Source: Bacteroidota bacterium
Lineage (GTDB): Bacteria; Bacteroidota; Bacteroidia; NS11-12g; UBA955
Direction: 5' to 3'
Assembly (NCBI GenBank): GCA_947450015.1
Contig: CANFUB010000003.1
Coordinates: 1-31,211, forward strand
Length of the DNA stretch: 31,211 nt
Positions 1 through 8,216 of the stretch are shown one piece after another (the stretch's first letter is position 1; each line of letters opens with the position of its first letter). The notes under the pieces are model-generated. The model had not been told where the DNA came from. It ran no database searches and worked only from the letters and a program-made list of their open reading frames with translations. The position numbers and the translations under genes are program-made.

Positions 1-1573
1 AAGGCTTGTTAAAAATTCGAACCCCTTCGAATAATTCATAATAAGTGAGGTAAGCAAATTTCTCAAACTCTTGTAACGCTTTTACAGCGCCAGTTAATGG
101 CTGTCTTAATGCATATGGCCACATTAAAATACCAATGGCATAGCCAGCAATACCAACTATCAACATTGGCATTAAATACGGCTTCAAACTTTCAAAAAAT
201 GCGAGTTTTTTATTGCGTTTCAACAACCAAACAATACCTATAAACATACCCAAATAGCCAATTAAAAGCAATCCACCAGCACGAATACTAATGGCAAATC
301 CAATGGCAATGGCCAACATTACTTTGGTTTGATGTTTGGCCTCTGGCAACTCTCGCATTAATTTTATTAAATAATACAAGGCCATAATATAACCTGCTGC
401 AAATGGAATATCCTTTGGGTTATTGAAACAATGACCAAAGAAGGAAGGCGAACAAACCATAGCTAAGAGGGTGATCAATGCGGGTAACCAACCTGCAAAT
501 GTTCTTACAATCAGAGCCGTAAACAAGATACATAAAAACCCAACCAAAGCATTGAAAAAATGTCGGGTGGCGTATTCATTTTCTATTTCGAAAATACTAT
601 TGACTGCAGATGCTGCAACGTCAATACTCATCCCGTAATAACCGTTTGTGAAATAATCGCGCTGACCTGCCTTTTGTGAATTGAACATATTGGTATCATT
701 ACCAAAACTGGCATAATACTTCAATACATCTTTAGAAAATTTATTGTGGTTGGGTTCGTCCCAAGTGACATTATAATCGAAACTTATCCAACACATTAAA
801 ACCAATAACAAAGCCGATGCAATACCAAAAATTCGCTTATAACCACTGTGATTAAAATCTAACCAAGTGCTGTTACTTTCGCGTGTGGTTGCTAATGTGA
901 AAAATGAATTTTTAATGGCAACAAATCCTTTTAGGATGGCCGCAAAGAATGCTTTGAACCCTTCTCCAAAAACATAGCTTCCTTGCCCCAAATCAAAATT
1001 CACTTTTTGGGTATTGTTTTCTTTTTCACCAAGGGCCGCTATTTGCCAAGCATCTGTAACCCCTTTTGAAACCAACATTGTATATGCTTCCTTTTGAACC
1101 AACAAAGCTTTACTGGCCGCCATGTTCGCATTGGCACCGGTAGTAAGTTTGGTCCAGCAATTGGCCCAGTAACCACTCCATTTTTCAATGAACCCAGCTT
1201 TGGCATTGTATTGCTCATGCCCAACAACTATGGCTTTATTGCCCATCGATTTGTTAGCTAAACCAATCCATTTAACATAAGCAGCGGCATCTGATAATAG
1301 AGGAAAAGTAATTGGCGCGATATATTTTACCCCTTCAGGAAAAGCATTGGCTTCAATAAATTCAATTTGATTCTGCGCCAATGCCTGATTAAGTTGGTCC
1401 TTAGTGGCATTAGGTGCATATATTTTTATACCTGAATTTGCTTTGTTAACCAAAGCACACAATTGCTTTAAATCTTCAGCACTCGTAGCGCTTTCCGAAT
1501 ATTTTAAAACATAAACAGCAGTATGCAAATTAGCAGTATTGGGGGTTGATTTCGAATTTTCTAAAGTACTCAT
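1..1573 (-). CDS. membrane glycosyltransferase (GT-C type), C-terminus cut off by window edge
   Basis: The reading frame is open from an ATG at 1573 to the left edge, giving 524 codons with no stop, so the C-terminus is missing. Residues 1-240 are mostly soluble. From about 247 on there are many hydrophobic helices (about 247-266, 342-375, 390-405, 418-450, 467-486). Just after the first helix is TWDEPNH (270-276). An acidic residue in the first periplasmic loop after helix 1 is typical of GT-C enzymes of the PMT/ArnT type, which transfer sugars from polyprenyl-phosphate carriers at the inner membrane. A later stretch GHCFNNPKDIPFA (380-392) fits a conserved loop of such proteins. The N-terminal region may be a degenerate GT2-like domain (GAN near 147-149, DAWQIAAL at 174-181), but no DxD is visible, so this is weak. 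Substrate and acceptor are unknown. It is divergent from the radical SAM gene. Confidence 0.75.
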   Translation of the reverse strand, partial: MSTLENSKSTPNTANLHTAVYVLKYSESATSAEDLKQLCALVNKANSGIKIYAPNATKDQLNQALAQNQIEFIEANAFPEGVKYIAPITFPLLSDAAAYVKWIGLANKSMGNKAIVVGHEQYNAKAGFIEKWSGYWANCWTKLTTGANANMAASKALLVQKEAYTMLVSKGVTDAWQIAALGEKENNTQKVNFDLGQGSYVFGEGFKAFFAAILKGFVAIKNSFFTLATTRESNSTWLDFNHSGYKRIFGIASALLLVLMCWISFDYNVTWDEPNHNKFSKDVLKYYASFGNDTNMFNSQKAGQRDYFTNGYYGMSIDVAASAVNSIFEIENEYATRHFFNALVGFLCILFTALIVRTFAGWLPALITLLAMVCSPSFFGHCFNNPKDIPFAAGYIMALYYLIKLMRELPEAKHQTKVMLAIAIGFAISIRAGGLLLIGYLGMFIGIVWLLKRNKKLAFFESLKPYLMPMLIVGIAGYAIGILMWPYALRQPLTGAVKALQEFEKFAYLTYYELFEGVRIFNKP

Positions 1574-1595
1574 CAAATAGGGTTATAATACTTGC

Positions 1596-1626
1596 GAAAT
1601 TTAACGATAATACTTGTGCTAGCAAA
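1596..1626 (-). promoter_or_regulatory. candidate promoter of the glycosyltransferase gene
   Basis: Read on the minus strand this is TTTG, a 19-nt spacer, then TAAATTTC. The -33 element is perfect and the -7 element matches TAnnTTTG in 7 of 8 positions. It lies about 22 nt before the start codon at 1573. Confidence 0.45.
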
Positions 1627-1667
1627 ATATCATCCTATTAATTTAAAGTTAGAAGCCTTGGAATCTG

Positions 1668-1675
1668 TATTTTTG
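1668..1675 (+). promoter_or_regulatory. candidate -7 promoter box of the radical SAM gene
   Basis: TATTTTTG matches the Bacteroidota TAnnTTTG element and is followed by C, as at most such boxes in this window. No TTTG was found at the -33 spacing. The predicted leader is about 45 nt. Confidence 0.4.
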
Positions 1676-1724
1676 CACCATTAATTTTTTAAATACAAAC
1701 GACTTCGTTTGCTGAATAAATAGA

Positions 1725-2801
1725 ATGAAACAAAAAATAAAAATAGCAATTGAGCTCTTTTTAAATTGGCTTTCCGAGCGCAATGTGCGCAGGACATCCT
1801 TGTTTTTTTCAAAGTTCAAAGCCCGTTTATCTGCTAACTATTCTCAACAAAAGTGGAAAATAAAACTGATTCGCTTGTGTGATTTTATAATTGTGAGAAG
1901 CAATGGATTTCAATTCATTGAATTCGAACTCACCAATATTTGCAACGCCCAATGCATCTTCTGTCCTTATCCTGATATGCTGCGGACGGAGAAAAAATTC
2001 ATGAACATGTCTGATGAATTGTTAGCGCAGAACATCAAAAAAATGTCCCATTTTAAAAACGCCTTAATTAGCTTTACACCTACTACTGGCGACACTTTGC
2101 TGCATCCTGAATGGAACCATTACATTGAAAAAATAATGCAAACCTCTGCCATTAAACAGGCAACTTTCTTTACCAATGCCATTAAACTAGATGCTTCGAA
2201 TCAAGATAAACTAATCGCCTTATTAAAGCGCGATAAGGCTCATAAAATGTCCCAATTGTATTTCTCCATCGGAGGCTTAAATGCTGCTGATTATAAAACC
2301 TTGTACAAGGTCGATCGCTTTGAATTGGTTGTCGATCAAATTAATTCCCTGCTAAAATTACTGAAAGAAAACCACTTGAGTGTTGGCATTCATTTACATT
2401 TAAAAATGTTAAGAGCTGGCGACTTTGAGATGGGCAAGGCCATGGCCCTGATGAATCAATGTGGGTATCCTTTCCTCTATATCTCGCATTCCCATTTGTA
2501 TTACAGCAATGATGGCTATAACAGAAATGCACAAATTGGGTACTACCAACCAACTGATGAGAAAAAGAAAAAAGCTTGTTCTTATTTGTATAAAACCAGA
2601 TTTGCTGCCGATGGCAGTGTGTGGGCCGATGGCTGCGTAATTTCCGAAATGCCAAACGATAGTTCATTAAAACTAGGCGATGCTGAAATTAGTTGGGACG
2701 AGATAGAAAACGCCCGCACAGCTTTAATCAATCAATGGGAGGTAGAAGGCAACATTCCAAAGCCATGCATTGGCTGCACGGTATACCATTGCAAAAAATA
2801 A
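1725..2801 (+). CDS. radical SAM/SPASM domain protein
   Basis: This 358-residue protein is a radical S-adenosylmethionine enzyme. The cluster-binding CX3CX2C motif is CNAQCIFC at 73-80, preceded by the usual ELTNIC context. The C-terminus has a second cysteine set: an ADGSVWADGC stretch and then C348, C351 and C356 in KPCIGCTVYHC. This fits a SPASM or twitch domain holding an auxiliary Fe-S cluster. Such enzymes modify peptides, or sometimes sugars and cofactors. No small precursor peptide gene is visible next to it, so the substrate is unknown. The first 60 residues are basic and partly amphipathic and precede the catalytic barrel. It is a single-gene unit, divergent from the glycosyltransferase, with a hairpin terminator starting at its stop codon. 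A link to surface glycans through the neighbouring glycosyltransferase is only a guess. Confidence 0.85.
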   Translation: MKQKIKIAIELFLNWLSERNVRRTSLFFSKFKARLSANYSQQKWKIKLIRLCDFIIVRSNGFQFIEFELTNICNAQCIFCPYPDMLRTEKKFMNMSDELLAQNIKKMSHFKNALISFTPTTGDTLLHPEWNHYIEKIMQTSAIKQATFFTNAIKLDASNQDKLIALLKRDKAHKMSQLYFSIGGLNAADYKTLYKVDRFELVVDQINSLLKLLKENHLSVGIHLHLKMLRAGDFEMGKAMALMNQCGYPFLYISHSHLYYSNDGYNRNAQIGYYQPTDEKKKKACSYLYKTRFAADGSVWADGCVISEMPNDSSLKLGDAEISWDEIENARTALINQWEVEGNIPKPCIGCTVYHCKK

Positions 2802-2837
2802 GCAGGTCATTAGGCAATAAATACCTAATAACCTGCT
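2801..2837. terminator. bidirectional hairpin terminator between convergent genes
   Basis: AGCAGGT and a CATTAGG arm pair with CCTAATA and ACCTGCT: a 14-bp stem with one mismatch and a loop of about 9 nt. On the minus strand it is followed by TTATTTTTT (complement of 2792-2800), a good tail for the gldM2-gldN2 transcript. On the plus strand the tail is weaker (TACTTTACCTTT). It starts on the last base of the radical SAM stop codon. Confidence 0.75.
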
Positions 2838-2914
2838 TACTTTACCTTTGATGCATTAATCTATGAAGCTATAGAATCTTATTAACTAATAACTCAATAA
2901 CTGATAACCGTTCC

Positions 2915-3775
2915 CTAATACTGCCATAAATCGTGTTCAAAAATAAAGAGGTCGTTCTTTATCTCGTCGCTCGCCAATAGTGCATTTACGCCATTGTCTT
3001 CGTTCTCAGGAAATTGATTGACATAGCTATCAAAGACATTGGATTGAAAGACAATATAGCTATCGAAAATTCGCATTTGAAAAAAATCATCGTAGTTCAA
3101 GCGCGCAGCATCGTTGTAGCGGTTAAACATTTCTGTTCGCATTAGTAAGGGGCGCACTTCATCCATTTTTATCCAACAAAGGGGTGCATCTCTGCCTGGC
3201 AATGATGCAAACTTTTGATTAAAAATGGGTGCTATGCCAATAATCACTGGCTTAAACACCGAGTATTTAGCATCAAATACCCAATCCTCCATGATCCAAA
3301 ATTTATGAATATCATCGGTATTTAATGGCTCTATGGTAAAAGTATCAATACCTATCGTATTATCGGTGGGATCGGTTTGCAAAAAATACGGCACTTCTTT
3401 GCTACCCCGCAATTGAAGAATATTGCTATTATATACAGATGCAAAAGAATCTGACCGATAGCCTCGAATATCCCCAGAACAAAGCCGTTCGTATAAGAGC
3501 TTACTCAATGGCAGTCGTGGCCATTCCAATTGCTTATTCATCTTTTGCCTTGTATCAATACAACGAATAATGCGTTTAGAAAATTTCACATCAACTTCGA
3601 GACGCATAGGAATGGCGACTGGTAAATTTTCATTTACAGCTCTTTTGTAGTAGCTCGTTTGTTCGCCACTGGTGATAAATTCATTGTAATTAACTTGAGC
3701 TAGCGCTTTCTTATGACCAACAAACAAGAGTAGCAACACAACAAAAATAGTTCTCTTAAAAATTATACGTTTCAT
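2915..3775 (-). CDS. gldN: second GldN-like T9SS/gliding protein
   Basis: This 286-residue protein is a paralogue of the GldN encoded at 5746-6582. Shared blocks include IRCID..QKMNKQLEWPR, TEMFNRYNDAARL.YDDFFQ, and an identical C-terminal SDEIKNDLFIFEHDLWQY. GldN (PorN) is a periplasmic component that forms the ring with the lipoprotein GldK beneath the outer membrane. The N-terminus (about residues 1-26, ending ALAQ) is a typical Sec signal peptide, and the mature part begins VNYNEFITSGE as in the first copy. The start lies 1 nt after the stop of the second gldM, so the two are surely cotranscribed. Flavobacterium johnsoniae carries a gldN paralogue called gldO. Whether this gene is orthologous to gldO or a separate duplication cannot be told here. 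No damage to the reading frame is visible. Confidence 0.9.
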   Translation of the reverse strand: MKRIIFKRTIFVVLLLLFVGHKKALAQVNYNEFITSGEQTSYYKRAVNENLPVAIPMRLEVDVKFSKRIIRCIDTRQKMNKQLEWPRLPLSKLLYERLCSGDIRGYRSDSFASVYNSNILQLRGSKEVPYFLQTDPTDNTIGIDTFTIEPLNTDDIHKFWIMEDWVFDAKYSVFKPVIIGIAPIFNQKFASLPGRDAPLCWIKMDEVRPLLMRTEMFNRYNDAARLNYDDFFQMRIFDSYIVFQSNVFDSYVNQFPENEDNGVNALLASDEIKNDLFIFEHDLWQY

Positions 3776-3776
3776 G

Positions 3777-5363
3777 CTATTGTACTTTAATGGTGATTGG
3801 ATCTAAATAAAAATTAAGGCCCCCAGGTCCACTTGCCACAATGCTTTCGAGGTAAATACTTTCACCTGATTTTGCTTTGGTTGCCAATGATTTTATGATG
3901 GCCGCACTGTTTCCTTCTACATCGTGAATAATGACCCCTTCGCGTTTTGAGTCAAGGATGACTCTGTATTTTATAATTGTATAACTAATATTATTGAAGT
4001 AAAAATCTTCGAGCACGGCATTCACTGTATTTTGCGCTTGTATTTTTACTTTTGGATAAGTACCTGCAATAAGATTTCCCACTTTTAATTTTGGGGTTGG
4101 TACTCTTCTCACTTTATAGCTACTCTCACCCATTTTTTTAATTTGCCCATCTTCCATGCGAGCACTTACTGTGATAATGGCACTGCGTGTTCCTGTTGCC
4201 GCTTTTGCTATAAACTTACCACTGCTGGTTTTAACCAAGGTAACACCAGCGCTGGCCGTAACAATGGTATTTTCGGGCGTTACACCAGGCACCGAAATGG
4301 ACATAGGATTGTCTAAACCAATGAACAACACATTCATGGCATCGGCCGAAATGGCTGCAGATGGTTGAAAAGAATTCCACTCAATCGGTTCAGCATCAAT
4401 AAAAATGGTATTGCCTGTTAAGGGATCAACGGTTTCAATTTTTGCTTCTACCTTGTGATTGCCTATACCTGAAGCGGCAAAACTATAAATACCCAATCCG
4501 TCTTCAACGGGTATGGCTTGCCCATTCACAATTATTCTTTGGGGCGTAGATTTATCAAAGGCGGCCAATGCCACACGTGCTTTGAAATTGGTACCACTCA
4601 TCACATATTTACTTTCTGGAATGATCAATACTTTCTGATCGGTATGGGTTAAGTTGGTATTAATGTTATCACTCAATACACTCAACACATCGGCTTCTAA
4701 AGATTTACAATCATTTTGGGTTTTTGATAAAAGGGTAACCACCCCTGCTAAAGGCGCGCTTACCAAATACATCGATTCCCAGGTCTTATGTTCTAGATCG
4801 TTTGTTTTTGGATCTTCTGCTCTTAAGGGGGTCGACTTATCAATAGAGGCCATTACCATGGGGCCACTGCGGGTAGTTTTTAGTAATGCCAATAATTTGG
4901 TTCTGGTTTCATTGATTTTATTTTTAAGCAATACGCCATTGCCAAGACCTTGCTCATCAAAATAGTGTGCGTGCTTTTCCATATCATCGGGTAAATTAAG
5001 TTCGGTGAGTCCTTTTTGATTGGGTTCAGCTTCGGACCTACCACCGCCATTTTTGATAATATCCTTTTTCATATTTTCAACGTAAAGGTTAAAATCAGCT
5101 GAAATTTTGCGGGCCTCTTTCGCCAATTTGTACCATTGTTCTGTTTTCTGGCGGGTTCTTTCATTGTCCATTTTGGCTTGAAATGCATTCATGGTTTCGA
5201 GGTTTCTGACATCGGCATTCTTATTGGCATTGTTAAACGACAATTCGAAGAGGTAGAAGGACTTTAATATCTCGCGTGAGACATTCAGTGCAAGCATGGC
5301 GATTAACACGAGATACATCATGTTAATCATCCTTTGACGTGGGGTTAATGTTTGGTTTGACAT
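3777..5363 (-). CDS. gldM: second GldM-like T9SS motor shaft protein
   Basis: This 528-residue protein is a paralogue of the GldM at 6585-8180. I place the start at 5363 (MSNQTLTPRQRMINMMYL). A longer frame reaches back to 5441, but the 26 extra residues have no counterpart in the other copy. With this start both GldM copies carry Arg at residue 9 just before the single N-terminal membrane helix, the position reported to pair with the GldL helix-2 glutamate in the proton-driven motor. The long periplasmic part ends in Ig-like domains. Blocks such as SAISADAMNVLFIGLDNPMS and VASGPGGLNFYLDPITI closely match copy 1. GldM spans the periplasm and links the GldL motor to GldK/GldN. No second gldL is present, so this copy would have to share the single GldL or assemble otherwise. 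Confidence 0.88.
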   Translation of the reverse strand: MSNQTLTPRQRMINMMYLVLIAMLALNVSREILKSFYLFELSFNNANKNADVRNLETMNAFQAKMDNERTRQKTEQWYKLAKEARKISADFNLYVENMKKDIIKNGGGRSEAEPNQKGLTELNLPDDMEKHAHYFDEQGLGNGVLLKNKINETRTKLLALLKTTRSGPMVMASIDKSTPLRAEDPKTNDLEHKTWESMYLVSAPLAGVVTLLSKTQNDCKSLEADVLSVLSDNINTNLTHTDQKVLIIPESKYVMSGTNFKARVALAAFDKSTPQRIIVNGQAIPVEDGLGIYSFAASGIGNHKVEAKIETVDPLTGNTIFIDAEPIEWNSFQPSAAISADAMNVLFIGLDNPMSISVPGVTPENTIVTASAGVTLVKTSSGKFIAKAATGTRSAIITVSARMEDGQIKKMGESSYKVRRVPTPKLKVGNLIAGTYPKVKIQAQNTVNAVLEDFYFNNISYTIIKYRVILDSKREGVIIHDVEGNSAAIIKSLATKAKSGESIYLESIVASGPGGLNFYLDPITIKVQ

Positions 5364-5745
5364 GTTATATGATTTGAATAAATGTTTGAACGGAAAGGGC
5401 ATAACAATGACAGGCTTCAATTTGAAGTATGCCATAGACATAGCAATTCCCCGACCTTAAAACAAGGACAAGGTGATTGAAAAAAAAGAGAGGCGATTAA
5501 AAGGAGACTTAAACAGTGTTAAGTTTAATGTTTGAACTTATCCTTTGGGTGTTATTCCAACTGAACAAAGCAAACTGTTTTTGTAGAAATGTAGTAGCAA
5601 TTCATAATGTTGTAAATGTGGCGGCAGAAGCAATTCCACCGTTTATATACTAACGCAAAAACAGCGTTATTATTGCCTTTTTTCCTTACCGAAAGGGCAT
5701 AAAAAAACCCCGAATTACTTCGGGGTTTTTCTTAATGTTTTGTTA
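5364..5745. other. 382-nt intergenic region between the two gldM-gldN units
   Basis: No gene seen. It holds the terminator at 5701-5730 and a short inverted repeat TAACGC-N7-GCGTTA at 5651-5669 (AACGCAAAAACAGCGTT core). Any promoter of the second gldM-gldN unit must lie here if the unit is transcribed independently, but no convincing TAnnTTTG box was found on the minus strand. Confidence 0.6.
5701..5730. terminator. terminator of the gldKLMN operon
   Basis: Perfect 7-bp stem CCCCGAA/TTCGGGG with loop TTAC, flanked by A7 on one side and T5 on the other, so it can work in both directions. It lies 16 nt past the stop of the first gldN and separates that operon from the second gldM-gldN unit. 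Confidence 0.9.
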
Positions 5746-6582
5746 TTAATATTGCCACAAGTCATGCTCAAAAATGAACAAGTCATTTTTGATCTCATCA
5801 CTCTTTAACAATGACGCAACGCCATCGTCTTGGTATTCTGTAAACTCGCTGATTTTATTATCAAATACGTTTGATTCATAAATGATATAACTATCAAATA
5901 TGCGCATTTGGAAAAAATCATCATAGCTTAATCTAGCAGCATCGTTGTAACGGTTAAACATTTCTGTTCCGGCCAATAGCGGACGTAACTGATCCATGTT
6001 TATCCAGCACAATGGTTGATCTCTGCTTGGAGCACCACCATATGAAGGTGCAAAAATTGGAGCCAATGCTAAAATTCTTGGTTTGAACACTGAGTGTTTG
6101 TAGTCAAAAATCCAGTCTTCCAAAATCCAATACTTTTTAATTTTCTCATAATCAAAAGGCACGTTTACTGGTGAGTCAACACCAATGGTAGGATCTTCTG
6201 GATCGGTTGGATAAAACACGATAATTTCAGATCCGCCTCTTCTTTGAAAATCTTCAGTATTGTAGAATGGCAATAAAGAATCGTTTTTGTAAGCTACCAA
6301 GTCGCCTTTTACTAAACTTTCATAAAGCACTCTTCTCAATGGCATTCTAGGCCATTCCAATTGCTTATTCATTTTTTGACGTGAATCAATGCATCTGATG
6401 ACTCTTCTGCTGAATTTCACATCGGCTTCTCTTAGATAAGGGTAGGCAATTACCGGCCTTTCTCTAACGGCTTGTTTTTTGTAACTGGTTGCTTCGCCAC
6501 TCGTAATAAAGTCAGAGTAGTTTACCTGTGCAGATAAATCAACAGAGAAAAATATTACCAGTATATAAATTAATTTTTTCAT
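5746..6582 (-). CDS. gldN: GldN, T9SS/gliding periplasmic ring protein
   Basis: This 278-residue protein has a short signal peptide (about residues 1-18, ending LSAQ) and the mature start VNYSDFITSGE. Family-typical blocks are IRCIDSRQKMNKQLEWPR, TEMFNRYNDAARLSYDDF and the C-terminal FIFEHDLWQY. GldN associates with GldK in the periplasmic ring of the T9SS and is required for secretion in characterised species. It is the last gene of gldK-gldL-gldM-gldN, starts 2 nt after the gldM stop codon, and is followed by a strong terminator. Length is usual for the family. The second copy at 2915-3775 is slightly longer, mainly at the signal peptide. Confidence 0.95.
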   Translation of the reverse strand: MKKLIYILVIFFSVDLSAQVNYSDFITSGEATSYKKQAVRERPVIAYPYLREADVKFSRRVIRCIDSRQKMNKQLEWPRMPLRRVLYESLVKGDLVAYKNDSLLPFYNTEDFQRRGGSEIIVFYPTDPEDPTIGVDSPVNVPFDYEKIKKYWILEDWIFDYKHSVFKPRILALAPIFAPSYGGAPSRDQPLCWINMDQLRPLLAGTEMFNRYNDAARLSYDDFFQMRIFDSYIIYESNVFDNKISEFTEYQDDGVASLLKSDEIKNDLFIFEHDLWQY

Positions 6583-6584
6583 AG

Positions 6585-8180
6585 TTATTGAATTGTAATT
6601 GTGATCGGGTTTAGAGGTCTTTCTCCTCCAGGTCCTGTTGCTCTGATACGGTCGATCAGAATAATATCACCTGCTTTTGCTTTGTTAGCAAAATTTTTGA
6701 TAGCTGCTGCTGAGTTACCTGCAACTGAAGTTTCTTCCATATTACCTCTTCTTGGTACAAAAATTACACTGTATTTAGTTACTGTGAATTTAACACCATC
6801 GAATACGAAATTCGCTAAGTTAGCATATACAAACGCTGCTGCTGCAGAAACTGCTGCTTTTGGATAAGAACCAGAACCTAATTGACCTAACATCGCTTCT
6901 GGCTTAGGCACTTGTCTGATTCTGTATTTCATTTCACCCATTTTCTTAGAAGTTCCATCAGGCATTTTAGCAGTTACGCTAATTGTACCTTCTTTGCTTC
7001 CAGCACCAACAGTTGCAATGTATTTACCATCACTTACTTTTTTAAGATTGATACCATTACCAACTGGGTTAGTATTTGCTGGTGCAACACCAGGAACAGA
7101 GATTGACATTGGGTTATCTAAACCGATGTACAATACGTTCATCGCATCAGCAGAAATCGTAGCAGATGGTTGGAATGAAGTCCACTCAACAACTGGAGCA
7201 GAAATCAAAACTGTTTCACCTGTAGCAGGATCAATTGATTCGATTTTAGCTTCGATTTTGTGAGAACCAACACCACTTGCTGGGATATTAATTTCACCTA
7301 AACCATCTTTAACTGGAATTGGTGAACCGTTTACTAAGATTCTTTGTGCAGCTGTAGAGTTATAGGCAGCCAAGGCAACTTGTGCTTTGAATGAACTACC
7401 GCTCATTACGTTTGTACTTTCAGAAATAACAACGGCCATTTGCTTATCAAATTTAATGGTCGCAGCATCGATGTTCTCAGCCAATTTGGTTAAGATATCT
7501 GTTTCTAATGCTTTACAATCGTTTTGAACTTTGGTTAACATAGCCATAACACCTGCTACTGGAGAGTGACCTAACACGTCTCTTTCCCAAGTTTTTTTGC
7601 TACCATTTTCGTCTTTGAAATCTTCTACTTTAAAAGCAGTTGTTTTTTCAAAACCTTCCATGGTTGCTTTGTCATTCTTAACACCTTTTAAAACACCTAT
7701 CATATCGGTACGGGCTTTGTCAATAATAACACGTAGCTCGTCACCTTTACCTTTAGTTGTCTCGTCAGTACCTAAGTAATGCTTATGACCTTCCATATCA
7801 TCACCTTTGCTCATTTCTGGCAAACCTGTTTGACCTGGATCTAATTCTTTTCTACCACCTGCAGCTTTTTCGATTTCAGCTTTATATAAATCGATGTCTT
7901 TGCAGAATTTAGCAGAAATATCTTGTACTTTTTTAGCTTTCTCAGCCCATGGTCTAGCTCTTTCGCCTGCTGCATCTTTTTTCTCCATTGCAGCATCAAA
8001 AGCAGCCATAATGCCTTTGTTTTTGTCAGTCAAACTTTGATTGGCTTTAACAAAAGACACCTCCATTAGGTGGAACGCTTTTAGAATTTCATTTGAAATA
8101 TTCAGGGCTAGTAAAGCAATTAACACAAGATACATCATGTTAATCATTTTCTGCCTAGGGGATAATTTACCACTTGCCAT
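6585..8180 (-). CDS. gldM: GldM, T9SS/gliding motor protein
   Basis: This 531-residue inner-membrane protein has one N-terminal membrane helix (about residues 12-32, MINMMYLVLIALLALNIS) and a large periplasmic region. Arg9 directly before the helix is the position implicated in pairing with the GldL glutamate. The periplasmic part starts with a helical domain and continues with Ig-like domains, ending ATGPGGERPLNPITITIQ. In structural studies GldM dimers form the shaft turned by the GldL pentamer and reach the GldK/GldN ring. It sits between gldL (36 nt upstream) and gldN (2 nt downstream). Repeated frequent codons such as GCT and AAA suggest high expression; this is an impression and was not calculated. 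Confidence 0.95.
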   Translation of the reverse strand: MASGKLSPRQKMINMMYLVLIALLALNISNEILKAFHLMEVSFVKANQSLTDKNKGIMAAFDAAMEKKDAAGERARPWAEKAKKVQDISAKFCKDIDLYKAEIEKAAGGRKELDPGQTGLPEMSKGDDMEGHKHYLGTDETTKGKGDELRVIIDKARTDMIGVLKGVKNDKATMEGFEKTTAFKVEDFKDENGSKKTWERDVLGHSPVAGVMAMLTKVQNDCKALETDILTKLAENIDAATIKFDKQMAVVISESTNVMSGSSFKAQVALAAYNSTAAQRILVNGSPIPVKDGLGEINIPASGVGSHKIEAKIESIDPATGETVLISAPVVEWTSFQPSATISADAMNVLYIGLDNPMSISVPGVAPANTNPVGNGINLKKVSDGKYIATVGAGSKEGTISVTAKMPDGTSKKMGEMKYRIRQVPKPEAMLGQLGSGSYPKAAVSAAAAFVYANLANFVFDGVKFTVTKYSVIFVPRRGNMEETSVAGNSAAAIKNFANKAKAGDIILIDRIRATGPGGERPLNPITITIQ

Positions 8181-8216
8181 TTTTTAGATTCTCCTTTCTT
8201 AATTGGTTATAGTAAA

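Noticed and set aside
2341..2667. 108-codon minus-strand frame inside the radical SAM gene
   Set aside because: It is antisense to well-conserved coding sequence, has no recognisable domain and no promoter of its own.
5364..5441. N-terminal extension of the second GldM (26 residues)
   Set aside because: The extra residues have no match in the first GldM, and the start at 5363 aligns exactly with the paralogue and puts Arg at residue 9.
6601..7779. Plus-strand open frames of 60-89 codons opposite gldM
   Set aside because: They lie fully antisense to a clearly conserved gldM and have no family resemblance; they are shadows of its codon usage.
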